Positions 17,201 through 25,077 of a DNA stretch of 64,000 nucleotides are shown in pieces. A program made the position numbers and the translations under genes. Location: NCBI GenBank assembly GCA_964620345.1, contig CAZUHK010000001.1:1-64000 (forward strand). Reading direction: 5' to 3'. Every line of letters begins with the position of its first letter. Position 1 is the first letter of the stretch. This stretch comes from CAZUHK01 sp964620345. GTDB lineage: Bacteria > Planctomycetota > Phycisphaerae > Phycisphaerales > Zrk34. The notes under the pieces are model-generated. The model saw only the letters and a list, made by a program, of their open reading frames with translations. It did not search any database and was not told where the DNA came from.

Positions 17201-18084
17201 TCGGGCAGTTGGCCGGCGGGGTCGAGCTCGTCGAGCACCGACCGCGCCGCGGTCGGCAGCAGGTCGCGGTAGCGGTCGTTGATGCCCAGCCCTTCGACGC
17301 GCGCCTGGGCGACGGCCTGGTGGATGTCGATCGCGCCGATGACCCGCAAGCCCGCGTCGCGCGGCGCGACGCCGGCCAGTTCCTCCAGACGCAGGTGAAA
17401 CAGTCCCGGCTGATCGCTATCGACGGTGACCTGGCCGTGCATCAGCAGCTCGGCCGAGACCTCGAACCGGTCGTTGTGAATCTCCCCGAACCGGTAGCGG
17501 GCGCGGTCGAGTTCCACGCGCGGCAACCGGGGCCACTGGGTCATGTCGGCCGGCCCGCGCTCGTCGGGGTCCAGGTGCTGAACATTGAAGCGCGGCCGGG
17601 GCGCCTCGCCGGTCTCGGGGGTTCGGGGATCGATGATCTCGGCGAGGGTGAACACCGGCCGGCGCATGGTGATGGCCAGCGGCTGGACGTCCCCGCGCCA
17701 CAGGTGGGCCGGGTCGCAGGTCATGATGATGTCTTCGGTGCGGAAGACCTCGGCGCCCTCGCCGGCAAGCTCCGGCGCGCGGACACGGACATCGCTGAGG
17801 TGGATCACGCCGCTCAGATCGAGTCGGGCCGAGCCGATGCTCACCTCCCCGCCGGTGATCCGCTCCAGTTCGGCGCGGGCCATGTGGGCCACGCGCGTGG
17901 GCGAGAGGACGAACCAATACCCGCTGACCAGCAGGAGCAGGAGAATGATGATGCACGACACACCCGCCCGGCGGCAGCGTCGCCAGAACGTGGCCTTGGA
18001 GCAGTTGGTCGGGCGATCCGGCAAGGCGGGCGTTCCCAGGGGGATGAGCGAGCCGCGTGCGGAGGCGTCAGGCACGAGCGGCAT
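14233..18084 (-). CDS. Large AsmA-like membrane-anchored protein
   Basis: 1283-aa protein with one N-terminal membrane segment (CIIILLLLLVSGYWFVL) after a short cytoplasmic lead, followed by about 1200 periplasmic residues rich in beta-strand repeats. The C-terminal part has AsmA-like_C features (YEGAVAGSGSIML, MDGDLTASFNVEGGWG, VSYYIKDGKIVFEQ, HMRMAGEGSLVMDSEKLD). AsmA/TamB-family proteins bridge inner and outer membranes and move phospholipids; a lipid-transport role is inferred. A TACAAT overlaps the ATG at 18084, so a GTG at 18075 is an alternative start. It follows pgi on the same strand after 113 bp. Confidence 0.75.
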   Translation of the reverse strand: MPLVPDASARGSLIPLGTPALPDRPTNCSKATFWRRCRRAGVSCIIILLLLLVSGYWFVLSPTRVAHMARAELERITGGEVSIGSARLDLSGVIHLSDVRVRAPELAGEGAEVFRTEDIIMTCDPAHLWRGDVQPLAITMRRPVFTLAEIIDPRTPETGEAPRPRFNVQHLDPDERGPADMTQWPRLPRVELDRARYRFGEIHNDRFEVSAELLMHGQVTVDSDQPGLFHLRLEELAGVAPRDAGLRVIGAIDIHQAVAQARVEGLGINDRYRDLLPTAARSVLDELDPAGQLPELNFAYDQADGWRAQVRVAELAMTLPRLPGAGRRYRMTDVAGLIRFDAAGIRIVEPLVGQIEGLGYTVAGTLRGYQLDAPFEIGLETEPFDIPTEPRDIYAMPTPVQKVFRMLTPSGELRRMTMKVWREPGQGSEPAPVAYEGTAVIESARVRFERFPYELSDCRGRVSFNAEQFRVLSLIGRTSGGGTATVAGVITPSMDAPAVDIQIAAADVPIDEHLYAALKPKYRAALELLFNERAFERMAQAGHFLTNDRYNKLEERASALRRRLEQIDATLDPDGAEAIERQIAELGAALQTPVFDLGGRVDAVVYVTREPGTETRTQVAADIDIREAGIVFKHFPYPLRLSGGKLAIARNNLHLTGVRGRGLHGGVGWLEGDIALPPGREGNDARHAPADAEPRMVEVRPDLRVKARLPIDAVLLDALPRPQDQFVRDLHASGYINLAGQITHEPANGEPDVQLLIDLEETKVEPGRGRFALDKLEGQVAVSLEKVKFEKVTGHRGEGRIVLDGEAGWGERRRRLDLTIDARGLDFSDPLLDLARPYTPIDPAWPKWVERFGPRGRFDATAALNQTGDDPADVTVRVRPESFSYLRDDKRVTLKDARGEVVITPGKIRFDAIEGELGGSRVTLDGDLKLGEAPVAELAIKARGEKVTDELRRALPGAVRELIDALGIDGRFDADFTRVRLSPGAEDGQTVRSIVGQVRSANARADLGVPVQHIDAVVKLAITAVAGREHPRVRAKIEAQRLSVRGRTITDLTAAVQSVGDSPLLNITDLRGRLYEGAVAGSGSIMLDRKRYSFRLALSDVRLETFLHRGQAPEADAPKMDGDLTASFNVEGGWGEAGKVRGRGQIQVREGDMYQLPLALGLLHITHLSLPTTKRFERADVSYYIKDGKIVFEQIVVESPHMRMAGEGSLVMDSEKLDITLTSSNPSGLDLGPVTDLVDAVRNQLVTIRVTGTLDNPNRDVKQFTGLTRAWRDVFGEARSEPN

Positions 18085-18197
18085 TGTAGCCGCCGCCGGG
18101 GCGCGGCCACAGGCACGCCGCCCCGCGCCCGTCGCGGGCAGTGCGCATATCGGCAATTCACGGCGCATCAAGCCGCTTTTCCCGAACCTCGGCCGCT

Positions 18198-19775
18198 TCA
18201 GGCCGGCTGGAACGTCGCCTCGGCGGGTGTCGCGCCGCCGGCTCGCGCCACGCCCCGGCCGTTCGCCGCCAGCGCCGTCAGCAGGTGGTACGCCGTCTCA
18301 ACCGCATCGGCCTCACCCGCGGCTTGGGCGAGCTGCGCCGCGGTCTGCGCACCATCGGCCACGGCCAGTTGATCGACCAGGGCCCGCTGCAATTCCAGCA
18401 CGCTCGCCGCGGCCTTCTTGCCCGCTTCGACGCCCGGCTGGTGATACGCATTGATATTCACCAGCGACGCGTAGAACCCCACCGCCCGTTCGTACAGCGC
18501 GATCAGCACGCCGATGTGATACGCATCAACCCGCGGCACGGTGATCGTCATCGACTCGCGCCCGGCCTCGTGCAGCGCGGCGCGCGTGCCCAGGTGCAAA
18601 CCCCGCAGGTAATCACCGCTGGTCACGCCCGGCTCGACCTCGATGCCATCGCCATCCTCCAGCGTCGTGATGAACGTGACGAAAAAGTTGTTCAACCCAT
18701 CGCGCAACTGCTGCACATAAGCGTGTTGATCGGTCGAGCCCTTGTTGCCGTACACCGCGATGCCCTGGTGGACCACGTTGCCATCCAGGTCGTGCCGCTT
18801 GCCCAGCGATTCCATGACGAGCTGCTGCAGATACCGGCTGAACAGCAGCAGGCGATCCTTGTACGGCAGGACGACCATGTCCTTGTCGCCTCGGCCGCGG
18901 GTCGCGTGATGCCACATCAGCGCCAGCAGGGCCGCGGGATTGGCCGGCGTGTCGTGCCGGCGGGTGACTTGATCGCACGCGCGGGCGCCGGCGAGCAGTT
19001 GGTCGATGTCGATGCCCTGCAGCGCCGCGGGCAGCAGGCCCACCGCGCTGGTCTGGCTGGTGCGCCCGCCGACCCAGTCCCACATGGGCAACCGCGCCAG
19101 CCAGCCCTGGGCTTGGGCGATCTGATCGAGCTGGCTGCCCTGGCCGGTGACGGCCACGGCGTGCTGAGGAAAGTCGAGGTTGGCCGCGTCGTAGGCGGCC
19201 TTGGCGGTGAGCATGCCGTTGCGCGTCTCGGGCGTGCCGCCGGACTTGGAGATCACCACGCACAGCGTGTTGTCCAGCTCCAGCCCAAGCTCGTCGAGCG
19301 TGCGGGCCATGCCATCGGGGTCGGTGTTGTCAAAGAAGTAGGGCTTGAGTCGGTCTTCACCGGGGTGGCCCAGCGCGTCTGCGACGAACTGCGGGCCCAG
19401 GGCGCTGCCGCCGATGCCGATCACCAGCAGGTTCCAGAACCGCTCGTCGTACTGCGGCTTGATGACCTGGCCGTGCACATCGGCGGCGAACTGTTTCACG
19501 CCGGCGATCGCATCGTGGATCGCCGCGGTCAGCTCGGGCTGGGGCGCGCGCTCGGCGTCGCGCAGCCAGTAATGACCGACCATGCGCCGCTCGTCGGGGT
19601 TGGCGATCGCGCCGGCTTCCAGCTCGTCCATCGCGGCGTAGGCCGCGGCCATCGGCGCGGCCATGCGATCGAACCAGTCGTCGGCGAAGTTCATGCGGCT
19701 GATGTCGAGCGTCAGGCCGATCGAATCGGCGACGCACAGCCGGTCGCAGTAGCGTTGCCAGAGCGAAGCGGTCAT
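18198..19775 (-). CDS. pgi: Glucose-6-phosphate isomerase
   Basis: Cytoplasmic glycolytic enzyme interconverting glucose-6-phosphate and fructose-6-phosphate, 525 aa. Visible: phosphate-binding loop [49 protein letters not shown], and the second signature [17 protein letters not shown] with the catalytic-site QH pair. The ATG at 19775 has AGGAG 10 nt upstream, which sets the start although the frame extends to 20189. It is divergent from the AEC transporter, with only 70 bp between. Confidence 0.93.
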   Translation of the reverse strand: MTASLWQRYCDRLCVADSIGLTLDISRMNFADDWFDRMAAPMAAAYAAMDELEAGAIANPDERRMVGHYWLRDAERAPQPELTAAIHDAIAGVKQFAADVHGQVIKPQYDERFWNLLVIGIGGSALGPQFVADALGHPGEDRLKPYFFDNTDPDGMARTLDELGLELDNTLCVVISKSGGTPETRNGMLTAKAAYDAANLDFPQHAVAVTGQGSQLDQIAQAQGWLARLPMWDWVGGRTSQTSAVGLLPAALQGIDIDQLLAGARACDQVTRRHDTPANPAALLALMWHHATRGRGDKDMVVLPYKDRLLLFSRYLQQLVMESLGKRHDLDGNVVHQGIAVYGNKGSTDQHAYVQQLRDGLNNFFVTFITTLEDGDGIEVEPGVTSGDYLRGLHLGTRAALHEAGRESMTITVPRVDAYHIGVLIALYERAVGFYASLVNINAYHQPGVEAGKKAAASVLELQRALVDQLAVADGAQTAAQLAQAAGEADAVETAYHLLTALAANGRGVARAGGATPAEATFQPA

Positions 19776-19817
19776 GGATGCGAAACTCCTGGGTGGTCGG
19801 GTCGTGCGCGGGTTGGG

Positions 19818-19823
19818 TATAGT
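19818..19823 (+). promoter_or_regulatory. Candidate -10 box for the AEC transporter
   Basis: TATAGT within the 70-bp divergent gap between pgi and the transporter, predicting a transcript start near 19830 and a 16-nt leader. No good -35 is seen. Confidence 0.3.
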
Positions 19824-19845
19824 AACCGACCCGCCACCCTCCGCG

Positions 19846-20850
19846 ATGCCTGCCGTGACCGACCCGACGCTGAAATTCATCCTGTTCGCCGTGATCAGCG
19901 CCGCCGGCCTGGCCGGGGGGTACACCGCGCGGCGGCGCGGCTGGCTGGCCGAGCGGCACAGCCGAATCGTACACCTGATCACGCTGGTCGCGCTGTGGTC
20001 GCCGGTGTTCCTGCTGGCGTTCTGGCGGCTGGACCTCGACTTCGATCTGGTGCTGATCATGCTGCTGCAGCCGGTGTTCATGCTCATCGGCTGGGGCGTG
20101 TGCGCGGTGGTCGCACGGCTGATCAATTTCCCCGCCGAACACCGCGGCGAGCTGATCCTCTGCGCGGCGCTATCCAACCAGGGCATCACGCTCGGCGCCT
20201 ACCTGTGCTTCGTCCTGCTCAAGCCGGGCCAGGAAGCGATGAACTACGCCATCGCCTACGTCACGAGCATGGTCATCTTCATGGTGATCATCTTCTACCC
20301 GGTGGCGCACACCTACGAGCGGCGCAAGCGTCACGCCGCCGGGGGCCAAGCCGGCGCGTTCAGCTTCGCCCGGCTGATGCGCGAGTCGTTCCTCTCGCTG
20401 CGCGGCGCGCCGCTGTTCGCCGGGCTGATCGGCACGGCGCTGAACACGATGGACGTGCCGGTGCCGCGGGCGATCGACGACAGCCCGCTGGTGAACGCGC
20501 TGCTGTACGCCGGATCGTTCGGCGCCTACTTCGGCAACGCGATGTCGCTGCGCCTGGGCGATGCGCGCGGCTACCTCAAGCACCACGTCACCCTGGCGAT
20601 CATCAAGTTCGCCATGGTGCCAGCGATCTTCGCCGGCCTGCTGCTGGGCGCGCTGCCCGCGGTGGGGCTGGGCCTCTCGGAGTTGCCCACGCAGGTGCTG
20701 CTGCTCTCGGCGTTCATGCCCGCGGCCATGAACAGCGTCATCATCGCCAACCTCTTCCAACTCGACGCCCGCATGGCCAGCTCGCTGTGGCTGACCAGCA
20801 CGGCCCTGTTCCTCGTGGGCGTGCTGCCGATCATCCTCTGGGTGGTCTGA
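19846..20850 (+). CDS. AEC-family (auxin efflux carrier type) membrane transporter
   Basis: 334-aa integral membrane protein with about ten hydrophobic segments, two five-helix halves as in the AEC/BART families. Family-like stretches include [20 protein letters not shown] in the first half and [18 protein letters not shown] in the second, corresponding to the paired crossover regions. Likely an organic-anion or small-metabolite exporter; substrate unknown. The ATG at 19846 is used; an in-frame codon at 19774 overlaps pgi. Convergent with the DUF4432 gene 5 bp downstream. Confidence 0.75.
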   Translation: MPAVTDPTLKFILFAVISAAGLAGGYTARRRGWLAERHSRIVHLITLVALWSPVFLLAFWRLDLDFDLVLIMLLQPVFMLIGWGVCAVVARLINFPAEHRGELILCAALSNQGITLGAYLCFVLLKPGQEAMNYAIAYVTSMVIFMVIIFYPVAHTYERRKRHAAGGQAGAFSFARLMRESFLSLRGAPLFAGLIGTALNTMDVPVPRAIDDSPLVNALLYAGSFGAYFGNAMSLRLGDARGYLKHHVTLAIIKFAMVPAIFAGLLLGALPAVGLGLSELPTQVLLLSAFMPAAMNSVIIANLFQLDARMASSLWLTSTALFLVGVLPIILWVV

Positions 20851-20855
20851 CGCGG

Positions 20856-21923
20856 CTACGCCTCGAGCGACAGCTTGCCATCGTGCTTCGCGAACGCGGC
20901 GATTGCCTTGGCCTCGCTGTGTACGCGGATGTTCAGTTGAGTCGTGCGGGTCTGGCCGGGCTTGAGGGTTTTCTCGTGCCTGGGCTGTTCGCCGGTGGGG
21001 TACGGCGAGCCGGCCATCGGTTCGATGCCGCAGACGTACATGCCCGGGCAGAAGTTCTGCCAGAGCATGACGCGGGGGATCTGCTTGAGCTTGAAGCTGA
21101 GCTCCAGCGCCAGGCCGAGCTTGGGATTGATGATGCCCACGTGGGCGATGCCCTCGCGGTCGGCGTTGGGCGTGATGATGCCGCCGCGCGAGCCGTGGAT
21201 GAACGCATCGGTCGGGGCCGGCACGTCCTTCCACCCCTCCAGCGACCCGGGCACGGCGACTTCCTGCGCCTCGTCCGGCCAGGGCCAGAAACGGCCGGAC
21301 AACACCAGCTTCGCCCCCTCATCCAGCAGCGGCCAGCCGAGGTTGCAGTGGTACATCAGCGCATGGGGATTGGGGCGCGGGTCGCGATTGGTCGTGCGGT
21401 CGGTGATCGTGATGGCGTTGTGGCCGAGGGTGGAGCGGATCGCGCGTTCGACGACGACGTTGGGCCCGTAGCCGCGAGTGTCGGCGATGGTCGCGTCGAT
21501 GCCGATGTCGTGGCGTTGGCGCCACGGGTCGGGCTGGACGGTGGTGTTGACCTCAGCGGGCGTGTTGGAGTGGTGGCCGTGCAGGCCGGTCGGGCCGGTC
21601 TTCTCTTCGCGGTTGTGGCCGATGTACACCGGCCCGCACGTGGTCATCAGCCCGCCGGGCCAGCCGGTGAGCCAGTCGCTGTCGTGGTGATGCGCGTGGT
21701 TGGGCGGCTTGATGCCGTTGGGGGTGAGGTAGGCCAGCGAGCGCTGATTGAGCGCGGCGTCGACGAGGTCGGCGCCGCGGTCGAGCGCGATGGTGTACCG
21801 CAAGCCCCCGCCGGTGTTGACGAAAGCGACGCGGCTGCCGGCCTCGCGCCCGCGGTCGAGCGTGGCGGTGGTAATCCCGCCGATCTGGCGGACGTTCTCA
21901 AAACGATCGGCGGGGATGTTCAT
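20856..21923 (-). CDS. DUF4432 / aldose 1-epimerase-like protein
   Basis: 355-aa protein of the galactose-mutarotase-like sugar-binding fold. It has histidine-rich segments typical of this group (NHAHHHDSDWLTGWPGGLM, TGPTGLHGHHSNTPAEV) and ALMYHCNLGWPLLDEGAKLV, with an EPMAGSPYPTGE segment near the C-terminus. Probably acts on a sugar or sugar acid; no substrate can be named. A TATCAT at 21962-21957 is a possible -10, giving a leader of about 30 nt. Confidence 0.75.
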   Translation of the reverse strand: MNIPADRFENVRQIGGITTATLDRGREAGSRVAFVNTGGGLRYTIALDRGADLVDAALNQRSLAYLTPNGIKPPNHAHHHDSDWLTGWPGGLMTTCGPVYIGHNREEKTGPTGLHGHHSNTPAEVNTTVQPDPWRQRHDIGIDATIADTRGYGPNVVVERAIRSTLGHNAITITDRTTNRDPRPNPHALMYHCNLGWPLLDEGAKLVLSGRFWPWPDEAQEVAVPGSLEGWKDVPAPTDAFIHGSRGGIITPNADREGIAHVGIINPKLGLALELSFKLKQIPRVMLWQNFCPGMYVCGIEPMAGSPYPTGEQPRHEKTLKPGQTRTTQLNIRVHSEAKAIAAFAKHDGKLSLEA

Positions 21924-22099
21924 CGGCCTGGCTCCGAGGATCGGTGTTGGCGGCCGATGATACCGCGCCGGGCGATCGGGCAGGCGGGGCCTGGTTCATG
22001 TGGCTGACCCCGCATCCATTCCGCACTCAAGTTTGGCAAGCATCTGGATGATTGATAGCACAATGATATAACACGCGGCAGACCATCGGAGACCCCGTC

Positions 22100-22327
22100 A
22101 TGGCTGACCTGCTGATTCGAAATCTGGACACCGAGACGCTCAAGCGGCTCAAGCAGCGTGCCAAGCAGTCCGGCCGCTCGCTTCAGAGCGAGACCAAGCG
22201 CATCCTGGAACAGGCGGCGGGCCGGACCGTTGATGAAGCCCTGGAGGTCGCCGCCCGCTGGCGCAAGAAGCTGGGCAAGCGATCCACCGACAGCGCCGAG
22301 ATGTTGCGTGAGGACCGGGCGCGATGA
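22100..22327 (+). CDS. FitA/VapB-like ribbon-helix-helix antitoxin
   Basis: 75-aa antitoxin. N-terminal ribbon-helix-helix DNA-binding domain: ADLLIRNLDTETLKRLKQRA then KQSGRSLQSETKRILEQAA; the C-terminal half should wrap around the toxin. It overlaps the PIN toxin gene by 4 bp (ATGA), the normal order for this module. The AT-rich stretch at 22050-22072 upstream is a likely promoter/operator region, though no clear palindrome is seen. Confidence 0.85.
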   Translation: MADLLIRNLDTETLKRLKQRAKQSGRSLQSETKRILEQAAGRTVDEALEVAARWRKKLGKRSTDSAEMLREDRAR

Positions 22328-22734
22328 GCCGAACCGTCGTCGACGCCAGCGTCCTGATCAAGCTCTACATCAACGTGGCCGGATCGCGTCGTGCGACGAC
22401 GGCGATCAAGAAGGCCCAAGCGTTGTTCGGGCCCGATCTGCTCTGGCCTGAGGTGGGCAACATCCTCTGGAAATACGTCCGTCGCGATGAGTTGGAAGGT
22501 GAGAACGCCGGGGCGATGCTCGCCGACATGATCCAGATGCCGATCCAGATCACGGCCACGCGGGATGTCATCACGCAGGCGTTGCAGATCGCCCCGCTAA
22601 CGGATCGAACGGTGTACGACAGTGTGAACCTGGCGACTGCGGTGCAGACCAAAGCCGTGTTGCTGACGGCCGACGAGCGGCTGGTCAACGCGCTGGCGCA
22701 GACACCGTGGTCGAGATTCGTGCGTGGTCTGTAG
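22324..22734 (+). CDS. vapC: VapC-type PIN-domain toxin
   Basis: 136-aa PIN-domain ribonuclease. The acidic active-site residues are present: Asp in VVDASVLIKLY (about residue 7), Glu in LLWPEVGNILW (about 43), Asp in TVYDSVNLA (about 99) and Asp in LTADERLV (about 117). It should cleave RNA when freed from its antitoxin encoded just upstream. After the stop a short GC hairpin (AGGCCG, 22733-22738, with 22748-22753) and a T-run at 22762-22767 may end transcription. Confidence 0.87.
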   Translation: MSRTVVDASVLIKLYINVAGSRRATTAIKKAQALFGPDLLWPEVGNILWKYVRRDELEGENAGAMLADMIQMPIQITATRDVITQALQIAPLTDRTVYDSVNLATAVQTKAVLLTADERLVNALAQTPWSRFVRGL

Positions 22735-23047
22735 GCCGGGCATCACGCGGCCTCGGGCTTCTTTTTTGGCCGCTGGTCAAGTCCTCTTTGTCAGCGGCTT
22801 GCGCTGGCAAAGTCTCGTTGACTTGCAGCCGCTCTGCCTTCTTGCCGGTGAATTTCTCTCAACGCTGGACGATCACCGGTTGCGTTCGCGGCGCTGCTTA
22901 TCGCGTCGGACCGATCGCCGGCCGATGTCCAAACGCCTGGCGACCGCCGCGACACCCCGGCCTCGATCCACCACCATTGGCCGAAAGTCCTTCGCGTACG
23001 CCATGAGTTAGGCCGGCGAGTCATCGTGTGATGCCCGGCCACTGTAG
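22735..23047. other. Intergenic region with transposase remnant
   Basis: About 310 bp between vapC and the flagellin terminator. It contains the vapC 3' hairpin/T-run, and a decayed transposase start on the minus strand. No intact gene is seen; open frames on both strands have no recognisable content. Confidence 0.6.
22873..23004 (-). pseudogene. IS630-type transposase N-terminal remnant
   Basis: The minus-strand frame from an ATG at 23004 reads MAYAKDFRPMVVDRGRGVAA then VARRLDIGRRSVRR, the helix-turn-helix start typical of IS630/Tc1-like transposases (pattern M-x-Y-(S/A)-x-D-(L/F)-R), then hits a TGA at 22873. No catalytic DDE region follows, so the element has decayed or been truncated. 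Confidence 0.55.
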
Positions 23048-23079
23048 AAAAACACGGCGGCCCGGAGTGGCCGCCGTGT
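23048..23079 (-). terminator. Intrinsic terminator of flagellin 1
   Basis: Perfect 11-bp stem (ACACGGCGGCC at 23052-23062 with 23069-23079), 6-nt loop, and a run of five T on the minus strand at 23052-23048, about 30 bp past the flagellin stop. Confidence 0.9.
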
Positions 23080-23108
23080 CGTGCTCAGGGTGTGCGCCTC
23101 AGCCCGGT

Positions 23109-24560
23109 TTAGCCGAGCAGGGCCAGGACGTTCTGGGGCTGGCTGTTGGCGATCGCCAGCACGTTGGTCGCGGCGTTGACCAGGATCTGCGAGCGGGTGA
23201 GGTTCGCCGTCTCTTCGGCGAAGTCGGTGTCGCGGATCTGGCTCTCGGCCGCGGAGGTGTTCTCCAGGGCCACGCCCAGCGAGCGGACGGTCGTGGCCAG
23301 CGTGTTCTTCTGGAACGCACCGAGCCGGCCCCGCAAGCTCGACACGTCGTCGATCGCATCGCGGATGACCAACTGAGCGTTGTCCACATCACCGTCCTGG
23401 ACGTTGGCGGCGCCGCCGGACGCCAGGGCGTTGAGGAAGCCGTTGGCGTTGGAGCCCAGCCGACCGGTGGTGACCGCGTCGATGCTCAACGAGACCTTGC
23501 CGGCCAGGTCGATCTTGGGCGAGATGTTGAACGTCGCGCCGCCACCGGTGATGTCGAAGGTGGAGTTCGCGCCATCGGTGTTGTTGCCGCTGGCGAGGGT
23601 GACTTCCACATCGAGCGAGCCGGAGCTGACGCGAGCGGTCAGGCCGTCCACCGAGGCCTGCTGGCCGTTGATGGTCACCACCGCGTCGACGCCCGAGTCG
23701 GTCACGTCGTTGGTGCCGCCGCCCGGGGGGTTGGCCGTGATCGCGGTGTCGAAGGCCGCGTCGCCGGCGATCTTCTTGACCGAGCTGAACTGCGAGGAGC
23801 CGAACTCGGTCGAGTTGAACTTCACGAAGTCCGTGCTGGTGGTCGCGCTGATGCCGGTGGCGTCCTTGAAGACGTTGACGGCCGTGGCGATTTCGGCGCC
23901 GGTGGTGCCCGAGGCGAAGGTGAACTGCTGGATGCCTTTGTTGCCGGCGACCTCGATGGTCAGCGAGGTGCCGCTGAGGGTGTTGCCCGTACCGGCCGAG
24001 AGGAAGCTCACGGCGGTCTGGGCGCTGGTGACGGTGTCGACGCTCACGCCGACCGACCCGCCGGTGGGGATCTTGGCCGCATTGACCTTGACTTCATTCA
24101 GCTCCGACTGGGTCACACCGCTGGTCGTGAACGCGAAGGTGCCGTTGAGCAGCTTGACGCCCTGGAAGCTGGTGGAGTTGGCAATCCGGTCGATCGACTG
24201 CAGGATCGAGTCGATCTGCAACTGATTCGCTTCCTTTTCCGAAGCGGTCAGGCCCGCGTCGTTGGCCGAGGTGTCGACCAGCGATTCGAGCTCGGTCAGC
24301 AGGCCGCTGATCTCGATCAGGCCGCCTTCGGCGATGTTCACCACCTGGTCGGCACGTTCGACGTTGCCGATCGCGGCGGTGATGGCGGCCTTCTCGGCTC
24401 GCAGGTTCTCGCTGGCGATCAGTCCGGCCGGGTCATCGGCGCCGCGGTTGATCCGCAGGCCGGTGCTCAGCCGCTCAAGACTGGTCTTCAGCGTGCTGTT
24501 TTGCTGGTTCAGAACGCGCTGGGCCAGCATGGACGGGACGTTGGTGTTGATTCTGCTCAT
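23109..24560 (-). CDS. fliC: Flagellin 1
   Basis: Filament subunit exported by the flagellar type III system, 483 aa. Conserved D0/D1 ends: SRINTNVPSMLAQRVLNQQN and RLSTGLRINRGADDPAGLIA at the N-terminus, and AAESQIRDTDFAEETANLTR followed by AATNVLAIANSQPQNVLALLG at the C-terminus. The middle (about residues 150-370) is the variable surface region. A strong ribosome binding site (GGGAGGA) precedes the ATG and an intrinsic terminator follows. A long leader with an AT-rich palindrome separates it from flagellin 2, so it is probably its own unit. Confidence 0.95.
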   Translation of the reverse strand: MSRINTNVPSMLAQRVLNQQNSTLKTSLERLSTGLRINRGADDPAGLIASENLRAEKAAITAAIGNVERADQVVNIAEGGLIEISGLLTELESLVDTSANDAGLTASEKEANQLQIDSILQSIDRIANSTSFQGVKLLNGTFAFTTSGVTQSELNEVKVNAAKIPTGGSVGVSVDTVTSAQTAVSFLSAGTGNTLSGTSLTIEVAGNKGIQQFTFASGTTGAEIATAVNVFKDATGISATTSTDFVKFNSTEFGSSQFSSVKKIAGDAAFDTAITANPPGGGTNDVTDSGVDAVVTINGQQASVDGLTARVSSGSLDVEVTLASGNNTDGANSTFDITGGGATFNISPKIDLAGKVSLSIDAVTTGRLGSNANGFLNALASGGAANVQDGDVDNAQLVIRDAIDDVSSLRGRLGAFQKNTLATTVRSLGVALENTSAAESQIRDTDFAEETANLTRSQILVNAATNVLAIANSQPQNVLALLG

Positions 24561-24972
24561 GACGTGTCCTCCCTGAGCACTTTCACTGCTGTGGGCCGCT
24601 CACCGCGAGCGGTTGCCTTGCCGGGCAAACTCCGTTGCCTGGTTTGTCGAACCCGTCGGTACGCCCGGGCGAGTTCCGCGGCCTGGGGCCGTCTTTGTCC
24701 GTTCGTTCATGGCCGCGTGTCTGTCGCGACCGTGTCGGTCTGCGGTTGGGTATCGGTTGTCCTGATTCGGCAGTTGAGCGACCGTTCGATAAAGCTCGAA
24801 AAATTTTTCGGCGTTATCGGAACCGGCCCTGCCGACCCGTCCAGCGGCCCTCGCCGCCAACGACCCGCACAGTCCATCGTCGCTCGCCGACCAGCCCCTA
24901 CAAGCGCCAAGCTCGGCATCCGCGACACGCTCGTTCATCGGTCAATCCCCGACCGCCCTTTGCCCAAACCAC
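24561..24972. other. Long leader region upstream of flagellin 1
   Basis: About 410 bp between the flagellin 1 start and the flagellin 2 terminator. It holds the flagellin 1 ribosome binding site, an AT-rich palindrome at 24787-24819, and presumably the flagellin promoter. A GGCAA-N-TTTGCC sequence near 24622-24640 on the minus strand resembles a sigma-54 site but its -24/-12 spacing is one base too long. No gene is seen. Confidence 0.55.
24787..24819. promoter_or_regulatory. AT-rich nested palindrome upstream of flagellin 1
   Basis: A perfect 14-bp palindrome, CGAAAAATTTTTCG at 24797-24810, is flanked by a second pair of arms CGATAA (24787-24792) and TTATCG (24814-24819). In GC-rich surroundings this stands out and suggests a protein-binding site or an RNA hairpin in the flagellin leader. 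Confidence 0.6.
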
Positions 24973-25002
24973 AAAAAAACGGACCCTCGCGATGAGGGTC
25001 CG
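24973..25002 (-). terminator. Intrinsic terminator of flagellin 2
   Basis: 9-bp perfect stem CGGACCCTC (24980-24988) with 24994-25002, 5-nt loop, followed on the minus strand by seven T at 24979-24973. It lies about 75 bp past the flagellin 2 stop. Confidence 0.9.
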
Positions 25003-25077
25003 GTAAGAAGCGGCCTGTGGCTTGGCCGTGGCCGGCGGGATCGAACGCGGCCGAACGTCCGGCCGCTGCGGGTCAGT

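Noticed and set aside
14203..18372. Open frame of 1389 codons on the plus strand
   Set aside because: It is antisense to the AsmA-like gene and pgi, has low-complexity Arg/Ala/Gly composition and no recognisable domain; long antisense frames are expected in GC-rich coding DNA.
18141..22007. Open frame of 1288 codons on the plus strand across pgi, the AEC transporter and DUF4432
   Set aside because: It runs antisense or out of frame to three well-supported genes and has shadow-type composition.
24615..24650. Sigma-54-like sequence upstream of flagellin 1
   Set aside because: GG and GC are 11 nt apart instead of 10, which normally abolishes sigma-54 use.
24810..24825. Sigma-28-like TCCGATAA upstream of flagellin 1
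   Set aside because: No TAAA-type -35 is found 15 nt upstream, and the match is part of the nested palindrome.
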